DNA of 64,000 bases, taken from contig NZ_JAFEXF010000005.1 of NCBI RefSeq assembly GCF_016905445.1, positions 1 to 64,000 on the forward strand. The letters are read 5' to 3'. The position numbers were made by a program, and so were the translations under genes. The notes beneath the pieces were generated by a model. It searched no databases. It saw only the letters and a list, made by a program, of their open reading frames with translations, and was not told where the DNA came from. Positions 32,930 through 40,876 of the stretch are shown in pieces. Within the stretch, counting starts at the first letter, position 1. Each line of letters starts with the position of its first letter. The stretch is from Streptomyces sp. G44. Its GTDB lineage: Bacteria > Actinomycetota > Actinomycetes > Streptomycetales > Streptomycetaceae.

Positions 32930-32953
32930 ACGAAGCCGTCAGGGGGGCTTCGT
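32930..32953 (+). promoter_or_regulatory. Hairpin in leader of replication-like operon
   Basis: ACGAAGCC (32930-32937) and GGCTTCGT (32946-32953) form an 8-bp stem. A second stem, GGTTCT/AGAACC (32914-32928), precedes it. Both lie just before the coding region and may regulate translation of the downstream genes. Confidence 0.4.
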
Positions 32954-32992
32954 CATGCCGTCTCGGCGATGCCTCCAACGACAGGAGTCATT

Positions 32993-33454
32993 GTGCAGGA
33001 CTGCTATGCCGTTTTCCAGCCCACCTATGCCCGTTTCGCCCTGGTTCGCCAGGAATGCGGGGCTGGCCGAGTGGGATGCCACACGTCGGTTCGACCGTTT
33101 CCTCCCGTAGAAGCCGCACCGGGAGTGGATTCACCACGCCGACCTGTCACACCGGGCACGTTTTTCGCACCTGTAGCAGGTGTGACGACCCCTACCACTC
33201 TGTTCGCCAACACCATTCCGTCTGGCGGGACCAACACCAAGATCAATATCCGTCGGACGGGAGCGCCAGCGGTCTTCGCGGCTGGACAGCCTCTGTTCAC
33301 AGGCCGCCTGATGCAGGGTCGGCGGATGGATCACGAGGCATGCGTTCTGCCCGCTGCGGGGGGTGTCTGCTTTGGCGTGTACATCGGCTCGATGATGCAG
33401 ATGGCTTCGGCCCTGGTTTTGGCCACCGCTCCCGTCGGGGCGGTGGGTCGATGA
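32993..33454 (+). other. Coding region upstream of replication-like gene, frame unresolved
   Basis: One frame starts at GTG 32993 with AGGAG 6 bases upstream and ends in an ATGA overlap with the next gene (33451-33454). A second frame in the same DNA reads FSSPPMPVSPWFARNAGLAE and WDATRRFDRFLP, then stops. A third reads PTCHTGHVFRTCSRCDDPYH, which looks like a zinc knuckle. The mixture suggests one small zinc-binding protein broken by indels. I cannot choose the frame. Confidence 0.35.
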
Positions 33455-35217
33455 GCGCCGTGGCGGCGTCAGCCGCTGCCGTGGACGGGAGTGCGCCGGT
33501 TCGGCGGCAGCGGGTGCGGGTGCCGATGCGTCTGGTGTCCTCGCCGCACTACCAGGACGTGGCGCTGTCGGTGTACGTGAAGGTGAAGGCGCTCGGGATG
33601 CGGCCGGAGGGGTGCCAGGCGAAGTCCACCACGATCGCCTCCTACCTGGGCCTGTCGAAGGCATCGGTGGAGCGCGGCATGACGCAGCTGCGCCGTCCGG
33701 GCCCGGACGGCGTGGTGGAGCTGGTCTCGGATCGTCGGACGCTGCCTGGTGGCACGGGCACGTCGGCGGTGCGGACGGTGCGGGTGATGACTCGTACGGA
33801 GGCATTCGTATGGCTGCCGGTGGCGGCCGCAGAGGATCTCACGCCCCGGCAGTTGCGTGCATTCGCGCTGCTCTCGTATGCGCAGGCGCGGGGCATCGCG
33901 CTGACAGAGGCTGAGCTGGCGGCCGGCCTGCGGCACCACTCGGGCCAGAAGGCCGGTCAGCCGTTGTCGGTGACGGCGGCGTCGGCGGTGGTGGACGAGG
34001 TGGAGTCGGCGCGCTGGGTGACGGTGCAGCGGCGTGCGGGGGCTCAGGGTCGTCATCGCTACATCGCGCACGACATTGCTCCCGAGGCCCGTCCGGAGGG
34101 TGGCTGCGCGGCGGTTGCTGGGGTTGCTGAGGCGACGGTGCCCAGTGGTGCGTGGGAGTCGGTTAGTTCCCTGGTTGGTGAGGGGTCGGGTTCGCCGGTT
34201 GGTGAGGGATCCCTCGCGAATAGGGAATCACCTAGGACTGACTCACCAGATGACGAGGGCGCGTTCTTCTCACCCGCCGCAGGCGAGGTACCGGTAGTTG
34301 AGGGTGCTCGGGCTGTGGAAAACCCGGCTGCTGCGACTGCGCGTACGGAAGCTGGCGGTGGCTTCGCGCTTCGCGCGGGTGGAAACAGCCAGCCCTCCCC
34401 CTCGAAGCGTGAAACCGCAAAGCGCAGCAGCAGGGGCGGGCGGTCGGCGCGGTCGTCGTACGACGGACCGCAGTTGACGATGAGCCAGGAGATCTACGCC
34501 GTGCTGGAGCCGGTGCACCTGCTGCTGGAGCGGGTGGACAGCGACTTCGTCGTCCGGCAGATCGCCCGTGAGGTGGGCCGCCAGCTACGAGAGGGCACCG
34601 ACGCCGAGCGTCTGCGCCACCGGCTCACCGCCCGGTTCGCCAGGGTGATGCTCTCGGAGATCCGCGACCCGGGCCGTTGGCTGCTGGGGGTGGCTCTGCC
34701 GCGCTGGGGCTGCGGCTTTCGGGACTGTGAGGCCGGTGTCCTGTGGTCGACCAGCAAGGACTGTGAGGTGTGTGCCGAGATCGTCCAGGACAGGACCGCT
34801 GCCCGGCGGCGTGCCCAGCGCATCGAGCAGAGCCTGTGCCCCGAACACGGCACCCGTCCCGGCCCAGGCGGCCGCTACATCGGCGGCATGCTGGACGACG
34901 CGACCCGCACCCCGGCCCCGGTCCCGGTCCCGGCGCAGCGTGGGCCGCAAGGTCCGCCGCGCGGTTCCTGCGGGGGCTGCGGCGCCCGGATCCTCGTGGT
35001 CGGCCGCGCCCTCGATGACAGCCTGTGTAAGCCCTGCCGCGAGGAAGCCGTCGCGCTGGCCGCGCCCTCATCTGCTGTGCCTGACTGCCTGGCCCGGGCG
35101 GCGTCCTGCCGTGGTGTGGACGGAGTGCCGTGTGGCCGCCGGTCCTTGCCGACACGCAGCGTCTGCGCACGCCACCTGGCTCAGGAACTGGCCTTGACCA
35201 GTGCGGAAGCATCGTGA
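33451..35217 (+). CDS. Winged-helix, replication-initiator-like protein with zinc ribbon
   Basis: This is a 588-residue protein from ATG 33451. The N-terminal part has two winged-helix segments (VALSVYVKVKALGMRPEGCQ with TIASYLGLSKASVERGMTQL; AEDLTPRQLRAFALLSYAQA). A disordered linker follows (about 215-340). The C-terminal part is helical (EIYAVLEPVHLLLERVDSDF) and ends in zinc knuckles (CSTSK-like CEVC; SCGGCGARILVV; LCKPCREEA). Tandem winged helices with this layout are typical of plasmid replication initiators. A transcription-factor role cannot be excluded. Confidence 0.55.
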   Translation: MSAVAASAAAVDGSAPVRRQRVRVPMRLVSSPHYQDVALSVYVKVKALGMRPEGCQAKSTTIASYLGLSKASVERGMTQLRRPGPDGVVELVSDRRTLPGGTGTSAVRTVRVMTRTEAFVWLPVAAAEDLTPRQLRAFALLSYAQARGIALTEAELAAGLRHHSGQKAGQPLSVTAASAVVDEVESARWVTVQRRAGAQGRHRYIAHDIAPEARPEGGCAAVAGVAEATVPSGAWESVSSLVGEGSGSPVGEGSLANRESPRTDSPDDEGAFFSPAAGEVPVVEGARAVENPAAATARTEAGGGFALRAGGNSQPSPSKRETAKRSSRGGRSARSSYDGPQLTMSQEIYAVLEPVHLLLERVDSDFVVRQIAREVGRQLREGTDAERLRHRLTARFARVMLSEIRDPGRWLLGVALPRWGCGFRDCEAGVLWSTSKDCEVCAEIVQDRTAARRRAQRIEQSLCPEHGTRPGPGGRYIGGMLDDATRTPAPVPVPAQRGPQGPPRGSCGGCGARILVVGRALDDSLCKPCREEAVALAAPSSAVPDCLARAASCRGVDGVPCGRRSLPTRSVCARHLAQELALTSAEAS

Positions 35218-35398
35218 TGGTCGCTAGCACGGCTCGGCTCCATGGTGGTCCGATCGGTTCGGCCGCTTGTCGCCAGCGGGAGCAGGGCCGTCGGTGGGCT
35301 GCGGACCCTGGCGCCCGGATCCGCAGTTGCAGCCGCGGTGGCCGCGTGAACGGCGGGCGAAGCGGCCTCAACAGCCTTGTTTCAAACAGGAGTTCGAT

Positions 35399-35545
35399 AT
35401 GGGAGTGTGGCAAGGAACCGGATGCGGTCGGATACCGGCGTACGTATCCCGCGACTCCGGCTGGGACGGCATCGTTAGGCAGCGCACCGTGATAGTCGGC
35501 CACAGCAGTGGCATCACGGGCATGAGGGTGGGAGGGGACCGGTGA
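35399..35545 (+). CDS. 48-residue peptide coupled to DUF5131 gene
   Basis: It starts at ATG 35399 with AGGAG 6 bases upstream and reads MGVWQGTGCGRIPAYVSRDS and DGIVRQRTVIVGHSSGITGM. Its TGA overlaps the GTG of the DUF5131 gene (GTGA). The ribosome site and coupling support translation. A competing frame begins at 35217 overlapping the upstream stop. The function is unknown. Confidence 0.45.
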   Translation: MGVWQGTGCGRIPAYVSRDSGWDGIVRQRTVIVGHSSGITGMRVGGDR

Positions 35546-36309
35546 GCGACCGCAGCTCTATCGAGTGGACTGAGGCGACCTGGAATCCGACGACCGGATG
35601 CGACCGGGTATCGGCCGGCTGCGACCACTGCTACGCCCTCACCCTGGCCAAACGGCTGAAGGCAATGGGATCGGCGAAATACCAGAACGACGGGGACCCG
35701 CGCACCTCGGGCGCGGGGTTCGGGCTGACTCTGCACCCGGACGCACTGGCCGTGCCGTATGGGTGGAAAAGTCCGCGCACCGTGTTTGTGAACTCCATGA
35801 GCGACTTGTTCCACGCGCGAGTCCCGCTCGACTATGTGCGGCGTGTCTTCGAGGTGATCTCGGATACGCCGCAGCACACGTACCAGGTTCTGACCAAGCG
35901 GGCGCGGCGGCTGCGGTTGGTCGCGGACCGCCTTCAGTGGCCTGCCAACCTGTGGATGGGCGTGTCGGTGGAGACTGATAAGGAACTTCCGCGCGTGGAC
36001 GACCTGCGGCTCGTCCCGGCGGCTGTGCGGTTCCTGTCGTGCGAGCCGCTGCTCGGGCCGCTCACCGGCCTGGATCTGACCGGCATCGACTGGGCGATCG
36101 TCGGTGGCGAATCCGGCCCGGGTGCCCGGCCAATGCGGGAGAAGTGGGCCGCTGACATCGTCGAACGGTGCCGGCGCTCCGGGACGGCGCCGTTCGTCAA
36201 ACAACTCGGCTCCTGCTGGGACCAGCGGCATCACAAGGACATCGCCCGCTTCCCTGCGGATCTGCGGGTGCGCGAGTATCCGAAACTCAAAGACAGCACC
36301 TCGGTGTGA
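35542..36309 (+). CDS. DUF5131 (phage Gp37/Gp68-type) three-cysteine protein
   Basis: This is a 255-residue protein from GTG 35542. It opens SSIEWTEATWNPTTGC and continues DRVSAGCDHCYALTLAKRL: Cys20, Cys27 and Cys30 form the C-x6-C-x2-C cluster that names the three-Cys-motif. Further family blocks are VFVNSMSDLFHARVP, TYQVLTKRARRL, LPNLWMGVSVET-like NLWMGVSVETDKE, FLSCEPLLGPL and IVGGESGPGARPM. The fold is thought to be TIM-barrel-like, related to radical-SAM enzymes. It converges with the TcmP gene 12 bases away, a recurring pair. Confidence 0.85.
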   Translation: MSDRSSIEWTEATWNPTTGCDRVSAGCDHCYALTLAKRLKAMGSAKYQNDGDPRTSGAGFGLTLHPDALAVPYGWKSPRTVFVNSMSDLFHARVPLDYVRRVFEVISDTPQHTYQVLTKRARRLRLVADRLQWPANLWMGVSVETDKELPRVDDLRLVPAAVRFLSCEPLLGPLTGLDLTGIDWAIVGGESGPGARPMREKWAADIVERCRRSGTAPFVKQLGSCWDQRHHKDIARFPADLRVREYPKLKDSTSV

Positions 36310-36321
36310 CCGGCGACTCCG

Positions 36322-37455
36322 TCAGGCCGCAGCAGGCGGGCTGATCCAGCTTTTGCTGGTCAGCTTGCCTGGCGACTGGACCACGACGGAGCCGTCCTGC
36401 CGCATCTGCCGCACCGCCTTCAGCGCGTGGGTCGGCAGCCAGCGGGCGGTCTCCGTCAGCAGCCACTGCCCGACCGTCTCCACCGTGGCTTTACCGAGCG
36501 TGAGCCGCTGCGTGACCAGCTCCAGCAGCTCCGGATCGCAGGCGTCGACGGACTGGAAGAAGTCGAGCTGGCCGACCGGCTGGGCCCCGCGGGTGCGGGG
36601 GTCTTGGAAGCTCTCGCCGTCACGGTCGTCGACCTTCCACATCGCTTCCTTCATTGCCTTTAGCCCCGCGTCGCTGCCAGTGCCGAAGACCAGGTACAGG
36701 GGCTGCCCAGTGCGAGGCACGAGCCGGAACTGCAGTTGGTAGCCGAAGCCCGCCCGACGGAGTGCACTGCGGTAGGTGCCCAGCCATGCACGCCAACGTT
36801 CGTCAGGCCTAGCCTCTTCGGCAGCTGGCGCCCAGTGCTCACGTCCACCAAAGACCTCGTCAAGAATGTCGCCGTTCAACTCCTCGCGGCGACTGAACCA
36901 GTTGGGGCCGAAGGTGGTGATGACTTCGCTGGAGCGGTTGTGTGCTATCCGGTGCATCACCTCCAGCGGCACGTTCACGCTGCCCCAGCTGTCGAAGATG
37001 CCGAGGATCGGATGCCCCCACGCGCCCAGCTCGGTCAGCACCGGCAGACTGTCTCGACCCGCCTCGCCACGCCGAACCTCTACCCGAACCGGCAGGTCGG
37101 CGAGCTTCCCGAACCGGCCCGTCAGCTCGGTCAGGAGGTGTTCATGGCGGATCCTGTCCTTTTCGATGAAGATCAGGTGCACCCGGTGCGGACTGAGGTT
37201 CATCCGCTCTACCGCGGTGTGATGCAGGAGCCGGTCCAGGATGAACACCGGCGAGCCGGGTTCACCGCCCTCATAGCGGCCCGGGCCAGCGAACGCGTCC
37301 AGCAGCGTCACCCGCGGCCTGCTGAAGCCGGTGCGCTGGGACGTCTGCAGCAGGATCGGCCACCAAGCATCCAGATACCGCTGGTACAGACGGTGCTTGG
37401 CCGCCGTAGCGGGCTCCAACCGCCACAGAACACCCATGCCAGCCCTCTCAGACAA
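36322..37455 (-). CDS. tcmP: Three-Cys-motif partner protein TcmP
   Basis: This is a 377-residue protein from ATG 37455 (ATG 37437 is an alternative). It begins VLWRLEPATAAKHRLYQRYL and DAWWPILLQTSQ, the TcmP signature. A methyltransferase-like nucleotide-binding block follows (VTLLDAFAGPGRYEGGEPGS), then HLIFIEKDRIRHEHLLTEL and GIFDSWGSVNVPLEVMHRIA. TcmP proteins are found next to three-cysteine DUF5131 proteins in bacteria and phages. Their reaction has not been established to my knowledge. Here the pair is convergent beside a CRISPR block. Confidence 0.85.
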   Translation of the reverse strand: MSERAGMGVLWRLEPATAAKHRLYQRYLDAWWPILLQTSQRTGFSRPRVTLLDAFAGPGRYEGGEPGSPVFILDRLLHHTAVERMNLSPHRVHLIFIEKDRIRHEHLLTELTGRFGKLADLPVRVEVRRGEAGRDSLPVLTELGAWGHPILGIFDSWGSVNVPLEVMHRIAHNRSSEVITTFGPNWFSRREELNGDILDEVFGGREHWAPAAEEARPDERWRAWLGTYRSALRRAGFGYQLQFRLVPRTGQPLYLVFGTGSDAGLKAMKEAMWKVDDRDGESFQDPRTRGAQPVGQLDFFQSVDACDPELLELVTQRLTLGKATVETVGQWLLTETARWLPTHALKAVRQMRQDGSVVVQSPGKLTSKSWISPPAAA

Positions 37456-37817
37456 CAGAATGTGGCACCGATTGTCCGCTGAGTACCTGTCAGGCGCCAG
37501 AGCGCCTTATGCGACAGCCACATTCGCGGAGCACGACCCTGCGCGACCTGCGGTCCGACGTTACTCGGGACCACCCAGCGTGCGCGGAGCGGACCTTGCG
37601 CAACCTGCATCAAGACGGGCCCGGGCGCCGCATTCCGGGCCCGTGCTCATCGACGGATGAGCGACATCGCCGCCCCGGCCTCTATTGCGGGCAGCAAGCC
37701 GGTGACAGGAACAGGACTCACCGATCGGCGGTGCGGCAGGCGAGGCACGGCTGGGACGTACGGCGTGCGAGAACCGGAAAGCTCTCTGGTCGCCGAACTC
37801 TGCTGATGAAAACCTGA
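37456..37817. other. Gap between TcmP gene and CRISPR array A
   Basis: These 362 bases hold no supported gene. The side facing the array is its distal (oldest) end, so no leader is expected here. The gap probably contains the TcmP promoter and decayed array sequence. Confidence 0.4.
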
Positions 37818-38090
37818 GGGACCATCCCCGCAGGCGCGGGGAGCACTTCAGCGGCAACGGAGATCGCCGCCGTCCACTGGGACCATCCCCGCACGCGGGG
37901 GGAGCAGCCCGCACCGAAGCGCGTGTTGGTCGTGGGCCGAGGACCGTCTCCGCGGGCGCGGGGAGCAGCTGCAGACGGGACTGGTAGATGAGCCGGGCCT
38001 GGGACCATCCCCGCGCGTGCGGGGAGCACAAGCCGCTGCCCTTCCTCGGAAGGCTGGCCCCGGGACCATCCCCGCGCGTGCGGGGAGCAC
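37818..38090 (-). CRISPR. CRISPR array A, type I-E, 5 repeats / 4 spacers
   Basis: Repeats of 29 bases start at 37818, 37879, 37940, 38001 and 38062, with 32-base spacers. Plus-strand form: GGGACCATCCCCGC...GCGGGGAGCAC. The functional orientation (GTGCTCCCC first) is the minus strand. The three low-coordinate repeats are degenerate and the leader sits at the high end, so the oldest spacers are at 37.85 kb. Confidence 0.95.
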
Positions 38091-38216
38091 GCTCCTCGAC
38101 CTGCAGTCTTGCTACTGCCGGGAGCTGATTTCGAGCAGTTTCGCTGATTCGGCCATAACGGTCATACGGGTCGAACGAGGGGTGGGTGCTTCCACGTTGA
38201 GTATGCGTGATGCCGG
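38091..38216 (-). promoter_or_regulatory. Leader of array A
   Basis: It shares CTCGACCTGC, GAGCTGATTTCGAGCA, TTTCGCTGATTCGGCCATA and a following CATACGGGTCGA with the leaders of arrays B-E. At 110 bases from the first repeat lies GTATGCGTGATGCCGG (38201-38216), also present at the same distance in arrays C and D. Bases 38217-38338 are not recognised. Confidence 0.8.
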
Positions 38217-38338
38217 AAGGCACTGTCCGCGCCGAGGCGTGTTTTGCCCGAACTCCTGCGTGGCCGGCGGGAGCACCAAGCGAGCGTAGGGGCCACACCC
38301 CCGGGCCGGACACGGAGAACCCAATGACTGGCCCCTGT

Positions 38339-38858
38339 AAGACCATCCCCGCGGGCGCGGGGAGCGGCGAGGCGACCGCGTGCGGAGCTGCGTCACGACG
38401 GGGCCAACCCTGCGGGCACGGGGAGCAGTGGGCCCTCCCGAGCTTCGCGACCAACGTCGAGGGACCATCCCCACAGGCGCGGGGAGCACCCCCAGCGCGC
38501 GGAGGCCTGCTCCGCATTCTGGGGACCATCCCCGCGAGCACGGGGAGCACACCACCGCCGTGGCGTTCACCGCCAGCGGGGCGGGACCATCCCTGCGGGC
38601 GCGGGGAGCACCGCAGAGCATCTTGAAGATCGCGAAGCAGACTGGGACCATCCCCGCGAGCGCGGGGGGCACGCCCCGGTCATTCGGACTCTGTCCCTGG
38701 CCACGGGACCATCCCCGCAGCGAGCGCGGGGAGCACAGGCTCGCGGCTTCGTCCATGTAGTCCGCGGCGGGACCATCCCCGCGAGCGCGGGGAGCACGCC
38801 GTTCCGTCCGACACGGCCACGGTCACGGAGGGACCACCCCCGCGAGCGCGGGGAGCAC
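38339..38858 (-). CRISPR. CRISPR array B, type I-E, 9 repeats / 8 spacers
   Basis: Repeats start at 38339, 38400, 38461, 38522, 38583, 38644, 38705, 38769 and 38830; spacers are 32 bases. Repeat 7 (38705-38736) is 32 bases long because of a 3-base insertion (GCAGCGAGC). The two lowest-coordinate repeats are degenerate, so the array reads leftward from the leader at 38859. Confidence 0.95.
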
Positions 38859-38945
38859 CTTCTCGACCTGCGGGTTTGTTACTGCCAGAAGCTGTTTTCG
38901 AGCAGTTTCGCTGATTCGGTCATAACAGTCACACCGGTCGAGGAG
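38859..38945 (-). promoter_or_regulatory. Leader of array B
   Basis: It contains CTTCTCGACCTGCGGGTTTG, AGAAGCTGTTTTCGAGCA and TTTCGCTGATTCGGTCATAA, closely matching the other leaders. Unlike arrays A, C and D, the conserved element at 110 bases is missing, because the toxin gene begins about there. Confidence 0.75.
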
Positions 38946-38970
38946 ATGTCACCGCGCTGAGGGGGGCACC

Positions 38971-39366
38971 TTAGTTGGCTGGGGTGGTCCAGGAGCGGAG
39001 GGTGGATGCGATGCCGCGGAGGGTGAGACTGTTGTCGCGGATACCGGTGACGAGTTCGGTAAGGCCTCCGGCGGGTGGTTTCACAGGGCTTCCGGATTCG
39101 CGCAGGTACCGCAGGGCCAGTGCTGAGCCGACCAGGCCGTTGTAGTCCGCCAGCGGGCGGGTGAGGACGAACATCTGCAACAGGATCGCCGCTCGTACCG
39201 GGGCTTCGAGGTAGAACGGTTCTCCGGCGTGCAGCTCGTAGGCGTGCCGGTACACGGCGGCCGCCAGAGCACCCCAGTCATCGATACCGACCTCCCGGCC
39301 GCTCCGGCGCTCGAACTCCTCCAGGGACTCCTCAACCCAGCGGGCGTCTACACGCAAAAACATCAA
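38971..39366 (-). CDS. Fic/Doc-like toxin of a toxin-antitoxin pair
   Basis: This is a 131-residue protein from ATG 39366, whose ATGA overlaps the antitoxin stop. It reads DDWGALAAAVYRHAYELHAG, PFYLEAPVRAAILLQMFVL and LADYNGLVGSALALRYLRES, ending RGIASTLRSW. This matches the short Streptomyces family annotated as the toxin component of Fic-type toxin-antitoxin systems. The canonical HPFxxGNGR motif of Fic AMP-transferases is absent, so the chemistry is uncertain. It sits between CRISPR arrays B and C. Confidence 0.7.
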   Translation of the reverse strand: MMFLRVDARWVEESLEEFERRSGREVGIDDWGALAAAVYRHAYELHAGEPFYLEAPVRAAILLQMFVLTRPLADYNGLVGSALALRYLRESGSPVKPPAGGLTELVTGIRDNSLTLRGIASTLRSWTTPAN

Positions 39367-39587
39367 CGACTGCCCGCCTCGAAGGTGTCCTCGAACTCGC
39401 CGAGCAGCTCATTCATGTCATCGACCAGCCCCGAGACGAAAGCGTCCCGGGCAGGGTCGACTTCGCTCTCCACCAGGCCGGATACATACGCCTGCACCGT
39501 CATCCCGCGCCGCTTGGCGCGAGCCGTGAGCCGCTCATGCGTGTGAACTCCCACCCGGACATTCAACTGCCTCTGCTCTGCCACCAT
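39363..39587 (-). CDS. Ribbon-helix-helix antitoxin
   Basis: This is a 74-residue protein from ATG 39587. The N-terminal RHH reads QRQLNVRVGVHTHERLTARA and KRRGMTVQAYVSGLVESEV. The acidic C-terminal tail (DDMNELLGEFEDTFEAG) would wrap the toxin. RHH antitoxins repress their own promoter and neutralise the partner. Order (antitoxin first) and coupling are as expected for a type II module. Confidence 0.8.
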   Translation of the reverse strand: MVAEQRQLNVRVGVHTHERLTARAKRRGMTVQAYVSGLVESEVDPARDAFVSGLVDDMNELLGEFEDTFEAGSR

Positions 39588-39705
39588 ACGGCCATACTAG
39601 CAATTGCTAGGAACCTGCGGGGCGGCAAAGGACAACTGGCTTGATCCACCCTCCGCGTGTGGGAGTGCCCACGCCGAGCGAGCCCGTCGTGACGAACCCC
39701 AGGTC

Positions 39706-40648
39706 GGGACCATCCCCGGGTGCGGGGAGCAGGCCGCCAGCGTCGCCGCGCGCGCTTGCTCCTGGGGACCACCCCCGCGCGTGCGGGGAGCAGGACTCCA
39801 CACCGTCGAAGTTCTGCACGAGCCGGGGACCATCCCCGCGGGCGCGGGGAGCACGATCCACGCCCCGCACTCGCCGCAGGGGCCCCGGGACCATCCCCGC
39901 GGGCGCGGGGAGCAGTCCGTGCCTTCACCCCCAGGAAGGTTCCAGATGGGATCATCCCCGCGCGTGCGGGGAGCAGGCAAGGTCGTGGGCGTCGGCCCGG
40001 GACGGCTGGGGATCATCCCCGCGCGTGCGGGGAGCAGCCGGGCGGTGAGGTCCTGGTCGCGACAGCCTCGGGATCATCCCCGCGCGTGCGGGGAGCAGCG
40101 TCACGGCGTGCATCTCCAGGTCCAGCCAGCCGGGATCATCCCCGCGCGTGCGGGGAGCAGGCAAGGTCGTGGGCGTCGGCCCGGGACGGCTGGGGATCAT
40201 CCCCGCGCGTGCGGGGAGCAGGTCGCTCCAGTACGGGACGGCCGTCGGCTGCGGGGATCATCCCCGCGCGTGCGGGGAGCAGCGAGGACCGGAAGAAGAA
40301 GCTGGAAGCCGAGGGGGATCATCCCCGCGCGTGCGGGAAGCAGCGTCACGGCGACTTCGTCCAGGCCCGGACCGTGGGATCATCCCCGCGCGTGCGGGGA
40401 GCAGGAAAGGACATGGGGCGTCACGGTCAGCCACTGGGGATCATCCCCGCGCGTGCGGGGAGCAGTGAGGCGGGCCACGCGGCCCGCCTCACGATGCGGG
40501 ATCATCCCCGCGCGTGCGGGGAGCAGCGGTTCGGCCGCGCCGGGGCGGCGAGGCTTCCGGGATCATCCCCGCGCGTGCGGGGAGCAGGTCCGGCGAATAC
40601 GGCCTCCTCGAAGATCGGCGGGATCATCCCCGCGCGTGCGGGGAGCAG
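39706..40648 (-). CRISPR. CRISPR array C, type I-E, 16 repeats / 15 spacers
   Basis: Repeats start at 39706 and then about every 61 bases to 40620. Repeat 1 is a 27-base degenerate copy. From 39948 on the repeats are GGGATCATCCCCGCG...GCGGGGAGCAG, a subtype distinct from the GGGACC form of arrays A, B and E. The spacer at 39977-40008 recurs exactly at 40161-40192. The array reads leftward from 40648. Confidence 0.97.
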
Positions 40649-40774
40649 ACTCCTCGACCTGCACGTTTGCGACTGCCGGGAGCCGCTTTCGAGCACTTTC
40701 GTCGATTCCGCCATAACGCCCATACAGGTCATCGGGTGGAGTGAGTTCTCCATGGCGAGTATGCGTGATGCCGG
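40649..40774 (-). promoter_or_regulatory. Leader of array C
   Basis: CTCCTCGACCTGCACGTTTG, GCTTTCGAGCACTTTCG and GCCATAACGCCCATAC match the other leaders with a few changes. GTATGCGTGATGCCGG lies at 40759-40774, again 110 bases from the array. Bases 40775-40876 are unassigned spacer DNA. Confidence 0.8.
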
Positions 40775-40876
40775 GAGGTGCTGTCTTGGCCGACGGAGGG
40801 AGTATCAAACCAGCACAAGAGTCGCCTGCGGGCAAGGAGCGTACCCATCACGCGACACCCAAGGGCCGACTCCTGC

